Shown: piece after piece, positions 14,941 through 23,862 of the stretch
Layout: every line of letters starts with the position of its first letter
How positions within the stretch are numbered: the stretch's first letter is position 1
Assembly: GCF_000214035.2 (NCBI RefSeq)
Contig: NZ_AFHG01000052.1
Coordinates: forward strand, 124,001-188,000
Reading direction: 5' to 3'
Length of the DNA stretch: 64,000 nucleotides
From: Methyloversatilis universalis FAM5
GTDB lineage: Bacteria; Pseudomonadota; Gammaproteobacteria; Burkholderiales; Rhodocyclaceae
Translations under genes and position numbers: made by a program
The notes under the pieces: generated by a model
What the model saw: the letters and a program-made list of their open reading frames with translations, nothing else
Database searches by the model: none
Told to the model about the DNA's origin: nothing

Positions 14941-16406
14941 GTGCGCAGCCGCTGCATTTCGTATCGCCGGCGCAGTTCCGCGGCCGGGTCAGCGAGGCGC
15001 TGGCCGACGACGGCCTGCGCGACAACTTCCGCAGCGCGATGAACTTCCTGCGCGACAAGCGCGCCAGCCAGTTTCCGGACCCGGTCGAAACCGAAGCGCT
15101 GCGCGATCTGGGCGAGGCGGTGCGCAAGCACGCGCTGGCCCACCTGCCGGCGCTGCTGGAAAAGCTGGAAGCGAATCTTCAGGCGCGCGGCGTCGAGGTG
15201 CACTGGGCAGACACGCCGGACGAGGCCTGCGCCCTCATCCACCGCATTGCCACCGAAGCCGGTGCGCAGCGGGTGATCAAGGGCAAGTCCATGGTGAGCG
15301 AGGAGGTGGAGCTGAACCACTACCTCGAGGCGCGCGGCATCGACTGCCTGGAATCCGACATGGGCGAATACATCGTACAGCTGGCCGGCGAACGGCCGTC
15401 GCACATCGTCATGCCGGCCATCCACAAGACGAAGCAGGACATCGCCCGGCTGTTCGAGCAGAAGATTCCGGGCGCCGGCTATACCGAAGACGTCGATGCG
15501 CTCATCCACACCGGCCGCCAGGTGCTGCGCGAACGTTTCATGCAGGCCGACATCGGCATTTCCGGCGTCAATTTCGCGATCGCAGAGACCGGCACGCTGT
15601 GGCTGGTCGAGAATGAAGGCAACGGGCGGCTATCGACCACGGTGCCGGACATCCACATCGCGATGATGGGCATCGAGAAGGTGGTCGATACGCTGGAACA
15701 CGCGTTGCCGCTGGCCAGCCTGCTGCCGCGTTCGGCCACCGGTCAGGCTGCCACCACCTATTTCAACCTGATTACCGGTCCGCGCCGGCCGGGCGACCAG
15801 GACGGCCCGCGCCGCATGCATCTGGTGCTGCTCGACAACGGTCGCAGCCAGGCCTATGCCGACGCCCAGCTGCGCGCGACGCTGCAATGCATACGCTGCG
15901 GCGCCTGCATGAACCACTGTCCGGTGTATGCGCGGGTCGGCGGCCATGCCTACGGCACGACCTATCCCGGTCCGATCGGCCAGATCCTGTCACCGCATCT
16001 GCTCGGGCTGGAGGCCAGCCGCGACCTGCCGACCGCCTCCAGCCTCTGTGGCGCCTGTGCCGAGGTGTGTCCGGTACGCATCCCGATTCCGTCCCTGCTG
16101 ATGCGGCTGCGCACCGAAGCCAACCGGGCGCCCGGAGCCCGCACCGCGCAGCCGCTGGCCGGGCAGGGCGCGTCGTTCAGCCTCGGCCAGAAGCTGGTGT
16201 GGCGCTTCTGGAGCGGCATCTACGCCCGCACCGGCCCTTACCGGCTGCTGCGCTGGGCTGCCACGCGCCTGCGTCGTTGGGCACCCCGCCGGCAGATGGG
16301 CTGGACCCAGCACCGCACCCCTTTGGTGCCTGCGGCGCGCAGCCTGCACGATCTAATGAAGGCGCGCCGGATGGCCGTTTCCGATCGCGATGTAAAAAAG
16401 ATGTGA
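14937..16406 (+). CDS. lutB: Lactate utilization iron-sulfur protein LutB/LldF
   Basis: 489-residue subunit combining an N-terminal LUD domain (GKSMVSEEVELN near 120, then AIAETGTLWLVENEGNGR) with a C-terminal dicluster ferredoxin region. The two [4Fe-4S] motifs are CIRCGACMNHCPVY (about 317-330) and CGACAEVCPVRI (about 371-382). It would pass electrons from lactate towards quinone. The start overlaps the lutC stop (ATGA). The last 90 residues are basic and contain aromatic-rich segments (WRFWSGIYARTGPYRLLRWA), typical of the family tail. It is the third and last gene of the lactate operon. Confidence 0.95.
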   Translation: MSAQPLHFVSPAQFRGRVSEALADDGLRDNFRSAMNFLRDKRASQFPDPVETEALRDLGEAVRKHALAHLPALLEKLEANLQARGVEVHWADTPDEACALIHRIATEAGAQRVIKGKSMVSEEVELNHYLEARGIDCLESDMGEYIVQLAGERPSHIVMPAIHKTKQDIARLFEQKIPGAGYTEDVDALIHTGRQVLRERFMQADIGISGVNFAIAETGTLWLVENEGNGRLSTTVPDIHIAMMGIEKVVDTLEHALPLASLLPRSATGQAATTYFNLITGPRRPGDQDGPRRMHLVLLDNGRSQAYADAQLRATLQCIRCGACMNHCPVYARVGGHAYGTTYPGPIGQILSPHLLGLEASRDLPTASSLCGACAEVCPVRIPIPSLLMRLRTEANRAPGARTAQPLAGQGASFSLGQKLVWRFWSGIYARTGPYRLLRWAATRLRRWAPRRQMGWTQHRTPLVPAARSLHDLMKARRMAVSDRDVKKM

Positions 16407-16495
16407 AAAATAACCACGGGCGCTGCGGGTGACATCAAGTTCAGCCGCGGCCGGTCGATATCCGGACGGATAACACGCTCCTCGCGAGGCTTTAG

Positions 16496-17392
16496 ATGAT
16501 TCCCGTCCGCAAGACCGATGTGGTGCTGGGCAAACCCTTGCCCTATTCGCTGTATGACCAGAACAACAAGCTTCTGCTCAAGGCCGGGGTCATCGTGCAG
16601 ACGCAGAATCAGCTCGATGTGCTGAGCGAGCGCGGGCTCTACCGTGATCGCGTGGCCGCCAACATGCCGCAGGTGACCGCGCGCGCCGGTCAGGACACCG
16701 AACCCAAGGCCGCGTCCGACAAGGACGGCATCCTGCTTGAGCTGGAAGACATCCGGATGCAGATCGGCGACACGCTGCAGCTGCAGGCCGCCGGCGAGGA
16801 CGGCCAGCGCCACACGGTGAAGCTGCTAGGTTACGCGAAGGGGCGCAGCGTCATGGTGACGCCGCCGATGATCGACGGTGCCTACGCCATCGTGAAGCAG
16901 GACGCGGCCTTCGTCGTACGCTTCTTTTCCGGCAAGAGCGTGTACGCCTTCCCCTCTCACGTGCTGAAAATGGCCAACACGCCCTTCCCCTACCTGCATC
17001 TGAGCTACCCGAAGAAGGTGCGCGGCATGCGCGTGCGACGTGCCCAGCGCGCCAGCGTGAAGCTCATCACCGCGGTGACCGACATGTACGGCGCCCTGTA
17101 CGCCGGCACCATGCTGGACATCAGCAAGGGCGGATCGCTGATGGCGGCGAAAACCGCCATTGGCGGCGCGGGCGACGAAATCCAGCTCAAATTCCGTTTG
17201 CAGTTCGACGACATCGATCAGTTCGTGCACGTGAAGGCCGCCATCCGTTCGGTGCAGCGCAATCCGGACGCCGAAAGCGAGGCGCTGACCTTCAATCACG
17301 GGCTGGAATTCGTCGAGGTGCAGGAATCGGACCGTCTGGCGCTGGCCGCCTTCACCTACCAGAAGCTGATCGAGGCCAGCGAAGCGGCCTGA
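16496..17392 (+). CDS. YcgR-like PilZ-domain protein, c-di-GMP receptor
   Basis: 298 residues. The second half has the PilZ signature: RRAQR for the c-di-GMP-binding arginines (about 179) and [10 protein letters not shown] (D-x-S-x-x-G, about 203-212). In front of it is a YcgR-type N-terminal domain ([15 protein letters not shown]). The first 60 residues look like a further module ([19 protein letters not shown]) seen in some proteobacterial PilZ proteins. It probably binds c-di-GMP and modulates motility or surface structures. It is flanked by metabolic genes, so its direct target is not visible here. An MSHA-type pilus operon lies about 6 kb away. Confidence 0.85.
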   Translation: MIPVRKTDVVLGKPLPYSLYDQNNKLLLKAGVIVQTQNQLDVLSERGLYRDRVAANMPQVTARAGQDTEPKAASDKDGILLELEDIRMQIGDTLQLQAAGEDGQRHTVKLLGYAKGRSVMVTPPMIDGAYAIVKQDAAFVVRFFSGKSVYAFPSHVLKMANTPFPYLHLSYPKKVRGMRVRRAQRASVKLITAVTDMYGALYAGTMLDISKGGSLMAAKTAIGGAGDEIQLKFRLQFDDIDQFVHVKAAIRSVQRNPDAESEALTFNHGLEFVEVQESDRLALAAFTYQKLIEASEAA

Positions 17393-17486
17393 CCCGGCGT
17401 ACGCGCGCCGTCGTATTTCGGGCAGGGTGCGGCGCGAGCTCGCATCCCGGCGTAACATTCGCGCCGTCCATGCCCGGAGCGACGCC

Positions 17487-17966
17487 ATGAAATGCCCGTT
17501 CTGCAGCTCCCCCGATACCCAGGTCGTCGAAACGCGCGAAAGCGAGGACGGCGACATCATCCGTCGCCGGCGTCGCTGCGCGCACTGCGACAAGCGCTTC
17601 ACCACCTACGAGCGGGTCGAGCTGAAGATGCCGCAGATCGTCAAGAAGGACGGTCGGCGGGCCGATTACGATCGCGAAAAGCTGAGGGCCAGCATGATGC
17701 TGGCGCTGCGCAAGCGCCCGGTCACCACCGAATCGGTGGATCTGGCGATGGATCGCATCGAGGAACGCCTGCTCACCATGGGCGTGCGCGAACTGGCGAC
17801 CGACCGTCTTGGCGAGCTCGTCATGCGCGAACTGAAGAAGCTGGACAAGATCGGCTACATCCGCTTCGCCAGCGTCTATCGCAATTTCGAGGATGTCGAT
17901 GAATTTTCCGAAGTGGTGCGCGAAGTGACCAAGCCGCCGCGCGCAACCCGCAAGACCGGAGGCTGA
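17487..17966 (+). CDS. nrdR: Transcriptional repressor NrdR
   Basis: 159-residue regulator of ribonucleotide reductase genes. The N-terminal zinc ribbon MKCPFCSS...[14 protein letters not shown] is followed by an ATP-cone domain ([17 protein letters not shown] onward) that senses ATP/dATP. Length and motifs match the family exactly. The start at 17487 gives the invariant MKCPFC N-terminus and has CGGAG upstream; earlier in-frame starts are spurious. Its stop is immediately followed by the ribD start, a linkage common in proteobacteria. Confidence 0.97.
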   Translation: MKCPFCSSPDTQVVETRESEDGDIIRRRRRCAHCDKRFTTYERVELKMPQIVKKDGRRADYDREKLRASMMLALRKRPVTTESVDLAMDRIEERLLTMGVRELATDRLGELVMRELKKLDKIGYIRFASVYRNFEDVDEFSEVVREVTKPPRATRKTGG

Positions 17967-19067
17967 ATGGCGCTCGACGTCGCGCTCGACGCGCGCTTCA
18001 TGGCGCGTGCGCTGAAGCTGGCCGCACGGGGGCTGTGGACCACGTCGCCGAATCCGCGTGTCGGCTGCGTGCTGGTGAAGGAGGGCCGCATCGTCGGCGA
18101 AGGCTGGCATGAGCGGGCCGGCGAGCCGCATGCCGAGGTGCATGCGCTGCGCGCGGCCGGCGAGGCAGCCCGCGGCGCCACCGCCTACGTGACGCTGGAG
18201 CCGTGCAGCCACCATGGCCGCACGCCGCCCTGCGCAGACGCGCTGGTGGCCGCGGGCGTCGCCCGTGTGGTCGCGGCCATGCAGGACCCGAATCCGCTGG
18301 TCGCCGGCAACGGTCTGGCGCGGCTGCGCGCCGCCGGCATCGCCACTGACTGTGGCGTACTGGAGAACGAGGCGCGCGAACTGAACATCGGTTTCGTGTC
18401 GCGCATGACCCGGGGCAAACCCTGGGTGCGGCTGAAGACCGCGTCCACGCTGGACGGCGTGACCGCGCTGGAAAACGGGGTGAGCCAGTGGATCACCGGT
18501 CCGGCGGCGCGGCGCGACGGTCACCGCTGGCGGGCACGCGCCTGTGCGGTGCTGTCAGGCATCGGTACGGTGATGGAGGACGACCCCAGCCTGACCGTAC
18601 GCGAGGTCGACACGCCGCGGCAGCCGCTGCGCATCATCGTCGACGCGCGGCTTCAGCTCACGCCGCAGGCGCGGCTGTTCGCCGACATCGAACGCTCGCC
18701 GCTGCTGGTGGTGTGCGCGTCGGACGACACGCCGAAGGCCCGGGCGCTGCGCGACGCCGGCGCCGAACTGCTGGTGCTGCCGAACGAGGGCGGCAAGGTG
18801 GATCTGCCGGCCATGTTCCAGGCGCTGGGCGCGCGCGGGCTGAACGAGGTGCATGCCGAATCCGGGCACAAGCTGAACGGCTCGCTGATGCGCGAAGGCT
18901 GTGTGGACGAACTGCTGATGTATCTGGCGCCCACGCTGCTCGGGCGCGGCATGGGGCTGTTCAATCTCGGCCCCTTCGACACGCTGGCCCAGCGCATCGA
19001 TCTCGACATCCGTGACATGCGGGCCGTGGGCAGGGACTGGCGGGTACTGGCCCGGCCGCGCGCCTGA
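17967..19067 (+). CDS. ribD: Bifunctional riboflavin biosynthesis deaminase/reductase RibD
   Basis: 366-residue enzyme for the second and third steps of riboflavin synthesis. It deaminates the pyrimidinone phosphate made by GTP cyclohydrolase II and then reduces the ribosyl side chain with NADPH. The N-terminal deaminase domain has the zinc motifs HAEVHAL (about 54-60) and PCSHHGRTPPC (about 80-90). The C-terminal reductase domain begins near KPWVRLKTASTLDG. The ATG directly abuts the nrdR stop. ribE/ribC is not next to it; a repeat-containing spacer and a convergent protease gene follow. Confidence 0.97.
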   Translation: MALDVALDARFMARALKLAARGLWTTSPNPRVGCVLVKEGRIVGEGWHERAGEPHAEVHALRAAGEAARGATAYVTLEPCSHHGRTPPCADALVAAGVARVVAAMQDPNPLVAGNGLARLRAAGIATDCGVLENEARELNIGFVSRMTRGKPWVRLKTASTLDGVTALENGVSQWITGPAARRDGHRWRARACAVLSGIGTVMEDDPSLTVREVDTPRQPLRIIVDARLQLTPQARLFADIERSPLLVVCASDDTPKARALRDAGAELLVLPNEGGKVDLPAMFQALGARGLNEVHAESGHKLNGSLMREGCVDELLMYLAPTLLGRGMGLFNLGPFDTLAQRIDLDIRDMRAVGRDWRVLARPRA

Positions 19068-19079
19068 TTGGGCGGCTGC

Positions 19080-19106
19080 CTCAGCGAGCTCAGCGAGCTC
19101 AGCGAG
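19080..19106. repeat. Three tandem copies of CTCAGCGAG, followed by nine G
   Basis: A perfect 9-bp unit is repeated three times directly after ribD, and a run of nine G follows at 19110-19118. Nothing in this 182-bp spacer looks coding. Both the tandem array and the G-run are likely to vary in length by slippage. Confidence 0.85.
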
Positions 19107-19120
19107 AATGGGGGGGGGAG

Positions 19121-19144
19121 GGCGGCCGGTTCGCGGCCGTCTTT
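19121..19144 (+). terminator. Weak terminator-like hairpin after ribD
   Basis: GGCGGCC pairs with GGCCGTC (one G-U) around a 7-base loop, followed by only three T. It may end ribD transcription, but the short T-run makes it marginal. Confidence 0.35.
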
Positions 19145-19249
19145 ACGGTCTGCGTCGCGTGCTGCGAAGACCGTGCGCTGCGGAAGGCGCGGTGAACGAC
19201 ATCCGCCGTCCAGCGGACATCGCTCACCTGCATGCGCCAGGTCAGGCGG

Positions 19250-20755
19250 TCAGCCTATCCGGATCGGCACGAACAGCCGGTTGTCGCCGCGCTGTATCAG
19301 CAGCGCCACCCGGCCCTTGGCCTTCTCGACCAGGCGCGCCAGTTCTTCCGCGCTGCCCACCGGCTGACCGTTGACCGCAAGAATCGCGTCACCCGGCTGG
19401 ATGCCGGCCTGTGCCGCCGCACCGCCGGCGTCCGCCACCAGTACGCCGCGATTCACGCCCAGCTGCTGCGCTTCGGCGCCGGTCAGCGGTCGCACCGCGA
19501 GACCGAGGCGGTCACGCAGCGGGCTGCTGTCGCGGCTGCCGTCGCCCTGCGCCACCAGTTCGCTGTCCGACTGCTCGCCCAGCGTCGCGCTCAGTTCGCG
19601 TTCCGCGCCCTGGCGCCACACCTTCATCTTCACCGTCTTGCCCGGCGCCAGATTGCCGATCACCTTGGGCAGATCGAAGGAGTCGGACACCTCGCGCCCG
19701 TCGACCGACAGGATGACGTCGCCGGCCTGCAGACCGGCCTTGTCCGCCGGCCCGCCCTGGTCGACATTGGCCACCAGTGCGCCGCGCGCGCGGTCCAGCC
19801 CGAAGCTGTCCGCCAGTTCGCGGTTGATCGGCTGGATGCTCACACCGAGGCGCGCATGCTTGGCGCGGCCGTAAAGCTTGATCTGGTCCGCCACCCGCAT
19901 CGCGACATCGATCGGGATCGCGAACGACAGGCCCATGAAGCCGCCGGTGCGCGAATAGATCTGGGAATTGATGCCGATCACCTCGCCATTGAGGTTGAAC
20001 AGAGGGCCACCGGAATTGCCCGGGTTGATCGCCACGTCTGTCTGGATGAAAGGCACCAGCGATTCGTCCGGCAGCGCGCGCGACTTGGCGCTGACGATGC
20101 CGGCGGTCACCGTGTTCTCGAAACCGAAGGGGGCGCCAATGGCCGCCACCCATTCGCCGACCCGGGTGTTTTCGGCATTGCCCAGCTTCACCGCCGGGAG
20201 GTTCTTTGCTTCGATCTTGATCAGCGCCACGTCGGTGCGCTTGTCGCTGCCGATCACCTTGGCCTTGTACTCGCGCTTGTCGGTGAATTTCACCGTCACT
20301 TCAGCCGCCTCGGCGACCACGTGGGCATTGGTCAGGATGTAGCCATCCGGGCTGATGACGAAGCCGGAGCCGATGCCGCGCGGGGCCGGTGCATCACCGC
20401 CGCCGCCGCGTTGCGGGTTCTGCGGTACCGGGATGCCGAAGCGGCGGAAGAATTCGAACATCGGATCATTCGGATTCATCGCTGCGCGCTGCGGCACCTT
20501 GCCGACCACGCTGATATTCACCACCGAAGGCGAGGTCTGTTCGACCAGGGTGCTGAAATCGGGCAGACCGGTGACCAGCGGCGCGCTGGTGAGCGCCGTG
20601 GGCGCCGGCGCCGCCTGGGCGACCTGGGTCGCCGGCTTGGACTGGGGCGCCGCTTCGGCCGAGCGCAGCCAGTCCACTGTCGTCGCGGTGGCGCCGAGGC
20701 CGAACGCGGTGGCGGTCAGCGCTGCGAGAGCGGTACGAGACAGCTTGATCTTCAT
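19250..20755 (-). CDS. mucD: Periplasmic Do-type serine protease (DegP/MucD-like), two PDZ domains
   Basis: 501-residue envelope quality-control protease. A signal or anchor segment (about 5-36) is followed by a trypsin-like domain with the triad His145 (LTNAHVV), Asp175 (TDVALI) and Ser248 (NPGNSGGPLF). Two PDZ domains come next (about 275-370 and 405-495). Two PDZ domains distinguish it from the second HtrA protein at 57143-58345. The start at 20755 yields a standard signal peptide with AGGAGAGGA upstream; a longer open frame to 21025 has none of these features. It is divergent from folE, not beside rpoE-mucAB as in Pseudomonas, so the MucD label is by structure only. Confidence 0.9.
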   Translation of the reverse strand: MKIKLSRTALAALTATAFGLGATATTVDWLRSAEAAPQSKPATQVAQAAPAPTALTSAPLVTGLPDFSTLVEQTSPSVVNISVVGKVPQRAAMNPNDPMFEFFRRFGIPVPQNPQRGGGGDAPAPRGIGSGFVISPDGYILTNAHVVAEAAEVTVKFTDKREYKAKVIGSDKRTDVALIKIEAKNLPAVKLGNAENTRVGEWVAAIGAPFGFENTVTAGIVSAKSRALPDESLVPFIQTDVAINPGNSGGPLFNLNGEVIGINSQIYSRTGGFMGLSFAIPIDVAMRVADQIKLYGRAKHARLGVSIQPINRELADSFGLDRARGALVANVDQGGPADKAGLQAGDVILSVDGREVSDSFDLPKVIGNLAPGKTVKMKVWRQGAERELSATLGEQSDSELVAQGDGSRDSSPLRDRLGLAVRPLTGAEAQQLGVNRGVLVADAGGAAAQAGIQPGDAILAVNGQPVGSAEELARLVEKAKGRVALLIQRGDNRLFVPIRIG

Positions 20756-21081
20756 CGAATGTCCTCTCCTGACGTGTGTTTGCGCGCCTGACAACAGTGC
20801 GGAACAGTCGGCGCAACTTGTGGGCGAACAATGGAGCCGGCCCGCCTGAAGGCCGTTCCGGCCTCTTGCATCCGGAAACAATCCCTGCTGCGGGCAGGGG
20901 TACTCGACAACTGTGCTCAATCTGGGGAGCAAAAACGCCGAATCAAGGGTCACAGTCTGCTCAAGCCCCTTGAAAAGCGCGCGACCCGCCGCCACCATGA
21001 ACGGTCCGGTCCGATCCCCGCGCATGCCGGGTGGACAGACGCCCTGTCCGCCGACCTCATATATATAAGTACAGGAAGAAC
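20756..21081. other. Divergent spacer between the Do-type protease and folE
   Basis: 326 bp without a convincing gene. An AT-rich tract (TATATATAAG, about 21060-21069) just before folE could hold its -10 region, and TGGACA at 21032-21037 is a possible but badly spaced -35. No clear operator or RNA element was recognised. Confidence 0.4.
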
Positions 21082-21693
21082 ATGAAGAGCACTGACACCG
21101 CGCGTCCGACCCGTGAAGAAGCCGAGGCGGCCGTCCGCACCCTGATCCGCTGGACCGGGGACGACCCGACCCGTGAAGGCCTGATCGATACGCCCAAACG
21201 CGTCGTGAAGGCGTATGAGGAATTCTTCGCCGGCTATGCCGAAGATCCGCGCGATGTGCTGTCGCGCACCTTCGAGGAAGTCGAGGGCTACGACGAAGTG
21301 ATCGCGCTGACCGGCATCCGCTTCGAAAGCCACTGCGAGCACCACATGGTGCCCATCATCGGCACCGCCCACGTCGCCTACCTGCCGGACCGCCGCGTGG
21401 TCGGCATCTCCAAGCTGGCGCGGCTGGTCGAAGTGTTCGCCAAGCGCCTGCAGATCCAGGAAAAGATGACGGTGCAGGTGGCCGATGCGCTGTACGAGGT
21501 GCTGCAGCCGCGCGGTGTGGCGGTGGTGATCGAAGCCGCCCATGAGTGCATGACCACGCGCGGTGTGCACAAGCCGGGCGTGGCCATGGTGACCAGCCGC
21601 ATGCTGGGCGCCTTCCGCGAGGACGCTCGTACCCGCCGCGAGTTCTTCGACCTGATCGGTCGTTCCGGGGGCAGCGGCAGCTGCGGCGTCTGA
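21082..21693 (+). CDS. folE: GTP cyclohydrolase I
   Basis: 203-residue enzyme converting GTP to 7,8-dihydroneopterin triphosphate, the entry to folate and pterin synthesis. The zinc site is complete: Cys85 and His88 in [10 protein letters not shown], and Cys156 in [11 protein letters not shown]. The C-terminal REFFDLI is also conserved. The start at 21082 ([10 protein letters not shown]) has AGGAAG upstream; a further-upstream in-frame ATG lacks a ribosome site. It stands alone between a divergent protease gene and a strong terminator. Confidence 0.96.
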   Translation: MKSTDTARPTREEAEAAVRTLIRWTGDDPTREGLIDTPKRVVKAYEEFFAGYAEDPRDVLSRTFEEVEGYDEVIALTGIRFESHCEHHMVPIIGTAHVAYLPDRRVVGISKLARLVEVFAKRLQIQEKMTVQVADALYEVLQPRGVAVVIEAAHECMTTRGVHKPGVAMVTSRMLGAFREDARTRREFFDLIGRSGGSGSCGV

Positions 21694-21720
21694 GCGCCGC
21701 TGCAGTCCGCCTGCAACCAG

Positions 21721-21748
21721 AAAGCCCGGACATGTTCCGGGCTTTTTT
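21721..21748 (+). terminator. Intrinsic terminator of folE
   Basis: AAAGCCCGGA and TCCGGGCTTT form a 10-bp stem with a 5-base loop running into six T, starting 28 bp after the folE stop. Confidence 0.93.
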
Positions 21749-21997
21749 GTGCCCGCTCGGTCGATCATGCCGGTCTGGCCGACCGCGCTCCCTGAAGCGA
21801 TAGCCGCGCGAGGTGTGCCGTCTCGATAGGTCAGCATGGAAGCGGCTGGTTTCGAATGATCGCGGGGACCTCTTGCCACCCGTTTTCACGATGCCTTGAG
21901 TATGGGCTTCGCCCACCGGGAAACGGGTGGGCGCTGAGTACGCCCCGGAAGCCTTAAAGGACCTGCGATGCGCTTGATGCCCGGGGGGGCGTGACGG
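21749..21997. other. Non-coding spacer with nested inverted repeats
   Basis: No gene is supported here. CCACCCGTTT (21877-21886 region) can pair with AAACGGGTGG (about 21921-21930), and GGGCTTCGCCC between them forms its own small hairpin. The stretch could fold into a branched RNA or be part of a mobile-element relic together with 21998-22291. No T-run or known RNA family was recognised. Confidence 0.35.
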
Positions 21998-22291
21998 CGC
22001 GAGGCTGTTGTACTGCCGGGCTACAAGTACGTCGGCGGATGGGTGTCCTGCGCCTTTTGGGCCCGAACCGGGCCGGCGCTCGGCTCCGCGCCTTCTCGGA
22101 CAACGGAGGCCTTCACGATTCATCCTTGCGCGGCGTCCTCACGGCAGGCTGTTGCGCAAAAACCACAAGGCCACGACGGGCCGGCTACGTAATTTGACGC
22201 ATGGCTTGCGGCGGACTTTGCTGCTTCGGTACAGTCCGGCACACCTTCTGAAGCTCGAAGGTGTGTAGCCCGGCAGTGCAACAGCCTCGCG
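21998..22291. mobile_element. Transposase-less element with 28-bp terminal inverted repeats (MITE-like)
   Basis: The left end (21998-22025) begins CGCGAGGCTGTTGTACTGCC. The right end (22264-22291) is its reverse complement over all 28 bases with one mismatch. The 238-bp interior has no supported gene, a third copy of AGGCTGTTGC (22146-22155) and a 9-bp hairpin next to the right end (CACACCTTC/GAAGGTGTG, 22240-22265). Ends of the form AGGCTGTTGCA occur in some DDE insertion sequences. No target-site duplication is obvious. It ends 1 bp before the porin -35 element. Confidence 0.6.
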
Positions 22292-22292
22292 G

Positions 22293-22321
22293 TTGAATAC
22301 GATCCGGGCACCCACTATCAT
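22293..22321 (+). promoter_or_regulatory. Sigma-70 promoter of the porin gene
   Basis: TTGAAT (22293-22298) and TATCAT (22316-22321) are separated by exactly 17 bp, about 20 bp upstream of the start codon. The -35 lies directly beside the inverted-repeat element end at 22291, so that element occupies the position of upstream control sites. Confidence 0.7.
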
Positions 22322-22341
22322 CGCAAGAGGAGATTTGCGTA

Positions 22342-23508
22342 ATGTCCAAGAAACTGCTTGCCGCTGCCATCGCCGCAGCGCTCGCCCCGGCCGCCGTCAT
22401 GGCCGAAGCTTCCAACGTGACCATCTACGGTCGTATCGACTACGGCTTCATGTCGCGTGGTGGTGATAATGGTGGCCCGACCCAAAATGGTCGTCGTGAT
22501 CGCCTCAACGACTTCGAAGACGGTATCGGCGGCACCAACCGCTTCGGTTTCCGTGGCAACGAAGACCTGGGCAACGGTCTGAAGGCCATCTACGAATTTG
22601 AATTCGGCTTCTCCGGCGACAGCGGCACCTCGTTCGGCACCACCACCAACCGTCACAGCTGGGTCGGTCTGGAAGGTGCTTTCGGTACCGTGATCGGCGG
22701 CCGTGTTGATGGCGCCCGCTACTCCTTCGTCGGTCAGTACGACCCGTTCAAGAACCAGACCGTTGCCAACGCCGGTTCGCTGTTCGGCGTGACCTCGGGT
22801 CTCGGCCAGGCCGACCGTGCAGACAACGCCATCGTGTACATCACCCCGGAACTGGCCCCCGGCCTGAAGTTCCTGGGCGCCTACACCACCTCGCTGCTGT
22901 CGGAAGCCGGCGCGCTGGCTCCGGCGAATGGCCGCGTTGATACGGGCGATACCCCCCTGTACGCGATTGCTGCTCTGTACAACAATGGTCCGCTGAGCTT
23001 CACTCTCGACTACGAAAATCTGCAGATCAAGCGCGCAGGTGCTGGTGGTCGCGATCTCGAATTCGATCTGTACGTAGCTGGCGCCAGCTACGATTTCGGT
23101 GTGGCCAAGCTGTCGGCTTACTACGAAAAGACCCAAGGTGATGACAATGCGTCCAAGGCTGTTTCGGACGGCGACGGCTGGCTGATCGGTGTTTCGGCTC
23201 CGGTCACGTCGAACATCACGCTGAAGGCTTCGTACGTCAAGGCGAACAATGATCGCGTTGCGGACGCGGATTGCAGCAAGTGGGGCTTCGGCGGCGAGTA
23301 CGCTTTCTCGAAGCGCACCACTGCTTACGCCACCTACGCAAAGATTAGCAGCGACAGCAACGTCGCCGGTCTGGCTTGCGGTATCTCGAAGAACGCTGCT
23401 GGCGCGACCTATCCGGCTGCAACGGGTAACGCTGGTAACCCGGGCAACACCCCGAACCAAGCGTACGGCGATTCCGGTTTCAACATCGGTCTGGCCCACA
23501 CCTTCTAA
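22342..23508 (+). CDS. Major outer-membrane porin, betaproteobacterial general-porin family
   Basis: 388 residues. A signal peptide (about 1-21, ending VMA) is followed by NVTIYGRIDYGF, the start typical of betaproteobacterial trimeric porins. The barrel strands carry the usual YxFxFG and GGRVDGARYSFVGQYDPF constriction-loop stretch, and the chain ends HTF with the C-terminal Phe required for BAM insertion. AAGAGGAG precedes the ATG. The gene has a strong promoter and its own terminator, and its synonymous usage is less GC-extreme than its neighbours, consistent with high expression. It would pass small hydrophilic solutes across the outer membrane. Confidence 0.93.
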   Translation: MSKKLLAAAIAAALAPAAVMAEASNVTIYGRIDYGFMSRGGDNGGPTQNGRRDRLNDFEDGIGGTNRFGFRGNEDLGNGLKAIYEFEFGFSGDSGTSFGTTTNRHSWVGLEGAFGTVIGGRVDGARYSFVGQYDPFKNQTVANAGSLFGVTSGLGQADRADNAIVYITPELAPGLKFLGAYTTSLLSEAGALAPANGRVDTGDTPLYAIAALYNNGPLSFTLDYENLQIKRAGAGGRDLEFDLYVAGASYDFGVAKLSAYYEKTQGDDNASKAVSDGDGWLIGVSAPVTSNITLKASYVKANNDRVADADCSKWGFGGEYAFSKRTTAYATYAKISSDSNVAGLACGISKNAAGATYPAATGNAGNPGNTPNQAYGDSGFNIGLAHTF

Positions 23509-23535
23509 TCGGTTTCCGATCAGAAAGTCGTGCTC

Positions 23536-23563
23536 AAACGGGCGCCTTCGGGCGCCCGTTTTT
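23536..23563 (+). terminator. Intrinsic terminator of the porin gene
   Basis: ACGGGCGCC and GGCGCCCGT form a 9-bp stem with a TTCG tetraloop followed by five T, 28 bp after the porin stop. Confidence 0.93.
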
Positions 23564-23862
23564 CATTTCCGGCGCCGGATTCGACCGAGTGCTTCTGCCT
23601 CGTTGCGCCATGGCGCCGAAGGTTGCTGAAGGCAGGACATCTTTCCAGACGGTCGTCGATGCGCGAGGGCAATAGGGGCGGATCCGCCCGAGTGGCCTGC
23701 GCAGTCCCCATGCCGATGAGCGGGGATAGCCGAATGGGGAAGGGGCGCGATGCGGCCGCCCGCCGGACGGGATGGCGAATGGTCGCAGGGTGCAAGGCGG
23801 GCTCAGCGCAGGACGGAGCGCAGCGCTGCGCTGCGCGGCAGCTCTGACGAAGGACCGGGCGC
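23564..23862. other. Convergent spacer, nothing recognised
   Basis: About 300 bp between the porin terminator and the stop of the convergent adenylate cyclase gene. A GC-rich self-complementary stretch (CGCAGCGCTGCG, about 23819-23830) could fold on itself but has no T-run. No gene or RNA was recognised. Confidence 0.4.

Noticed and set aside
19080-19106. Possible CRISPR start
   Set aside because: The repeat unit is only 9 bp and there are no spacers.
21356-22123. A 255-codon minus-strand frame crossing folE and the spacer
   Set aside because: It runs antisense through folE and its terminator and gives an Arg-rich product without features.
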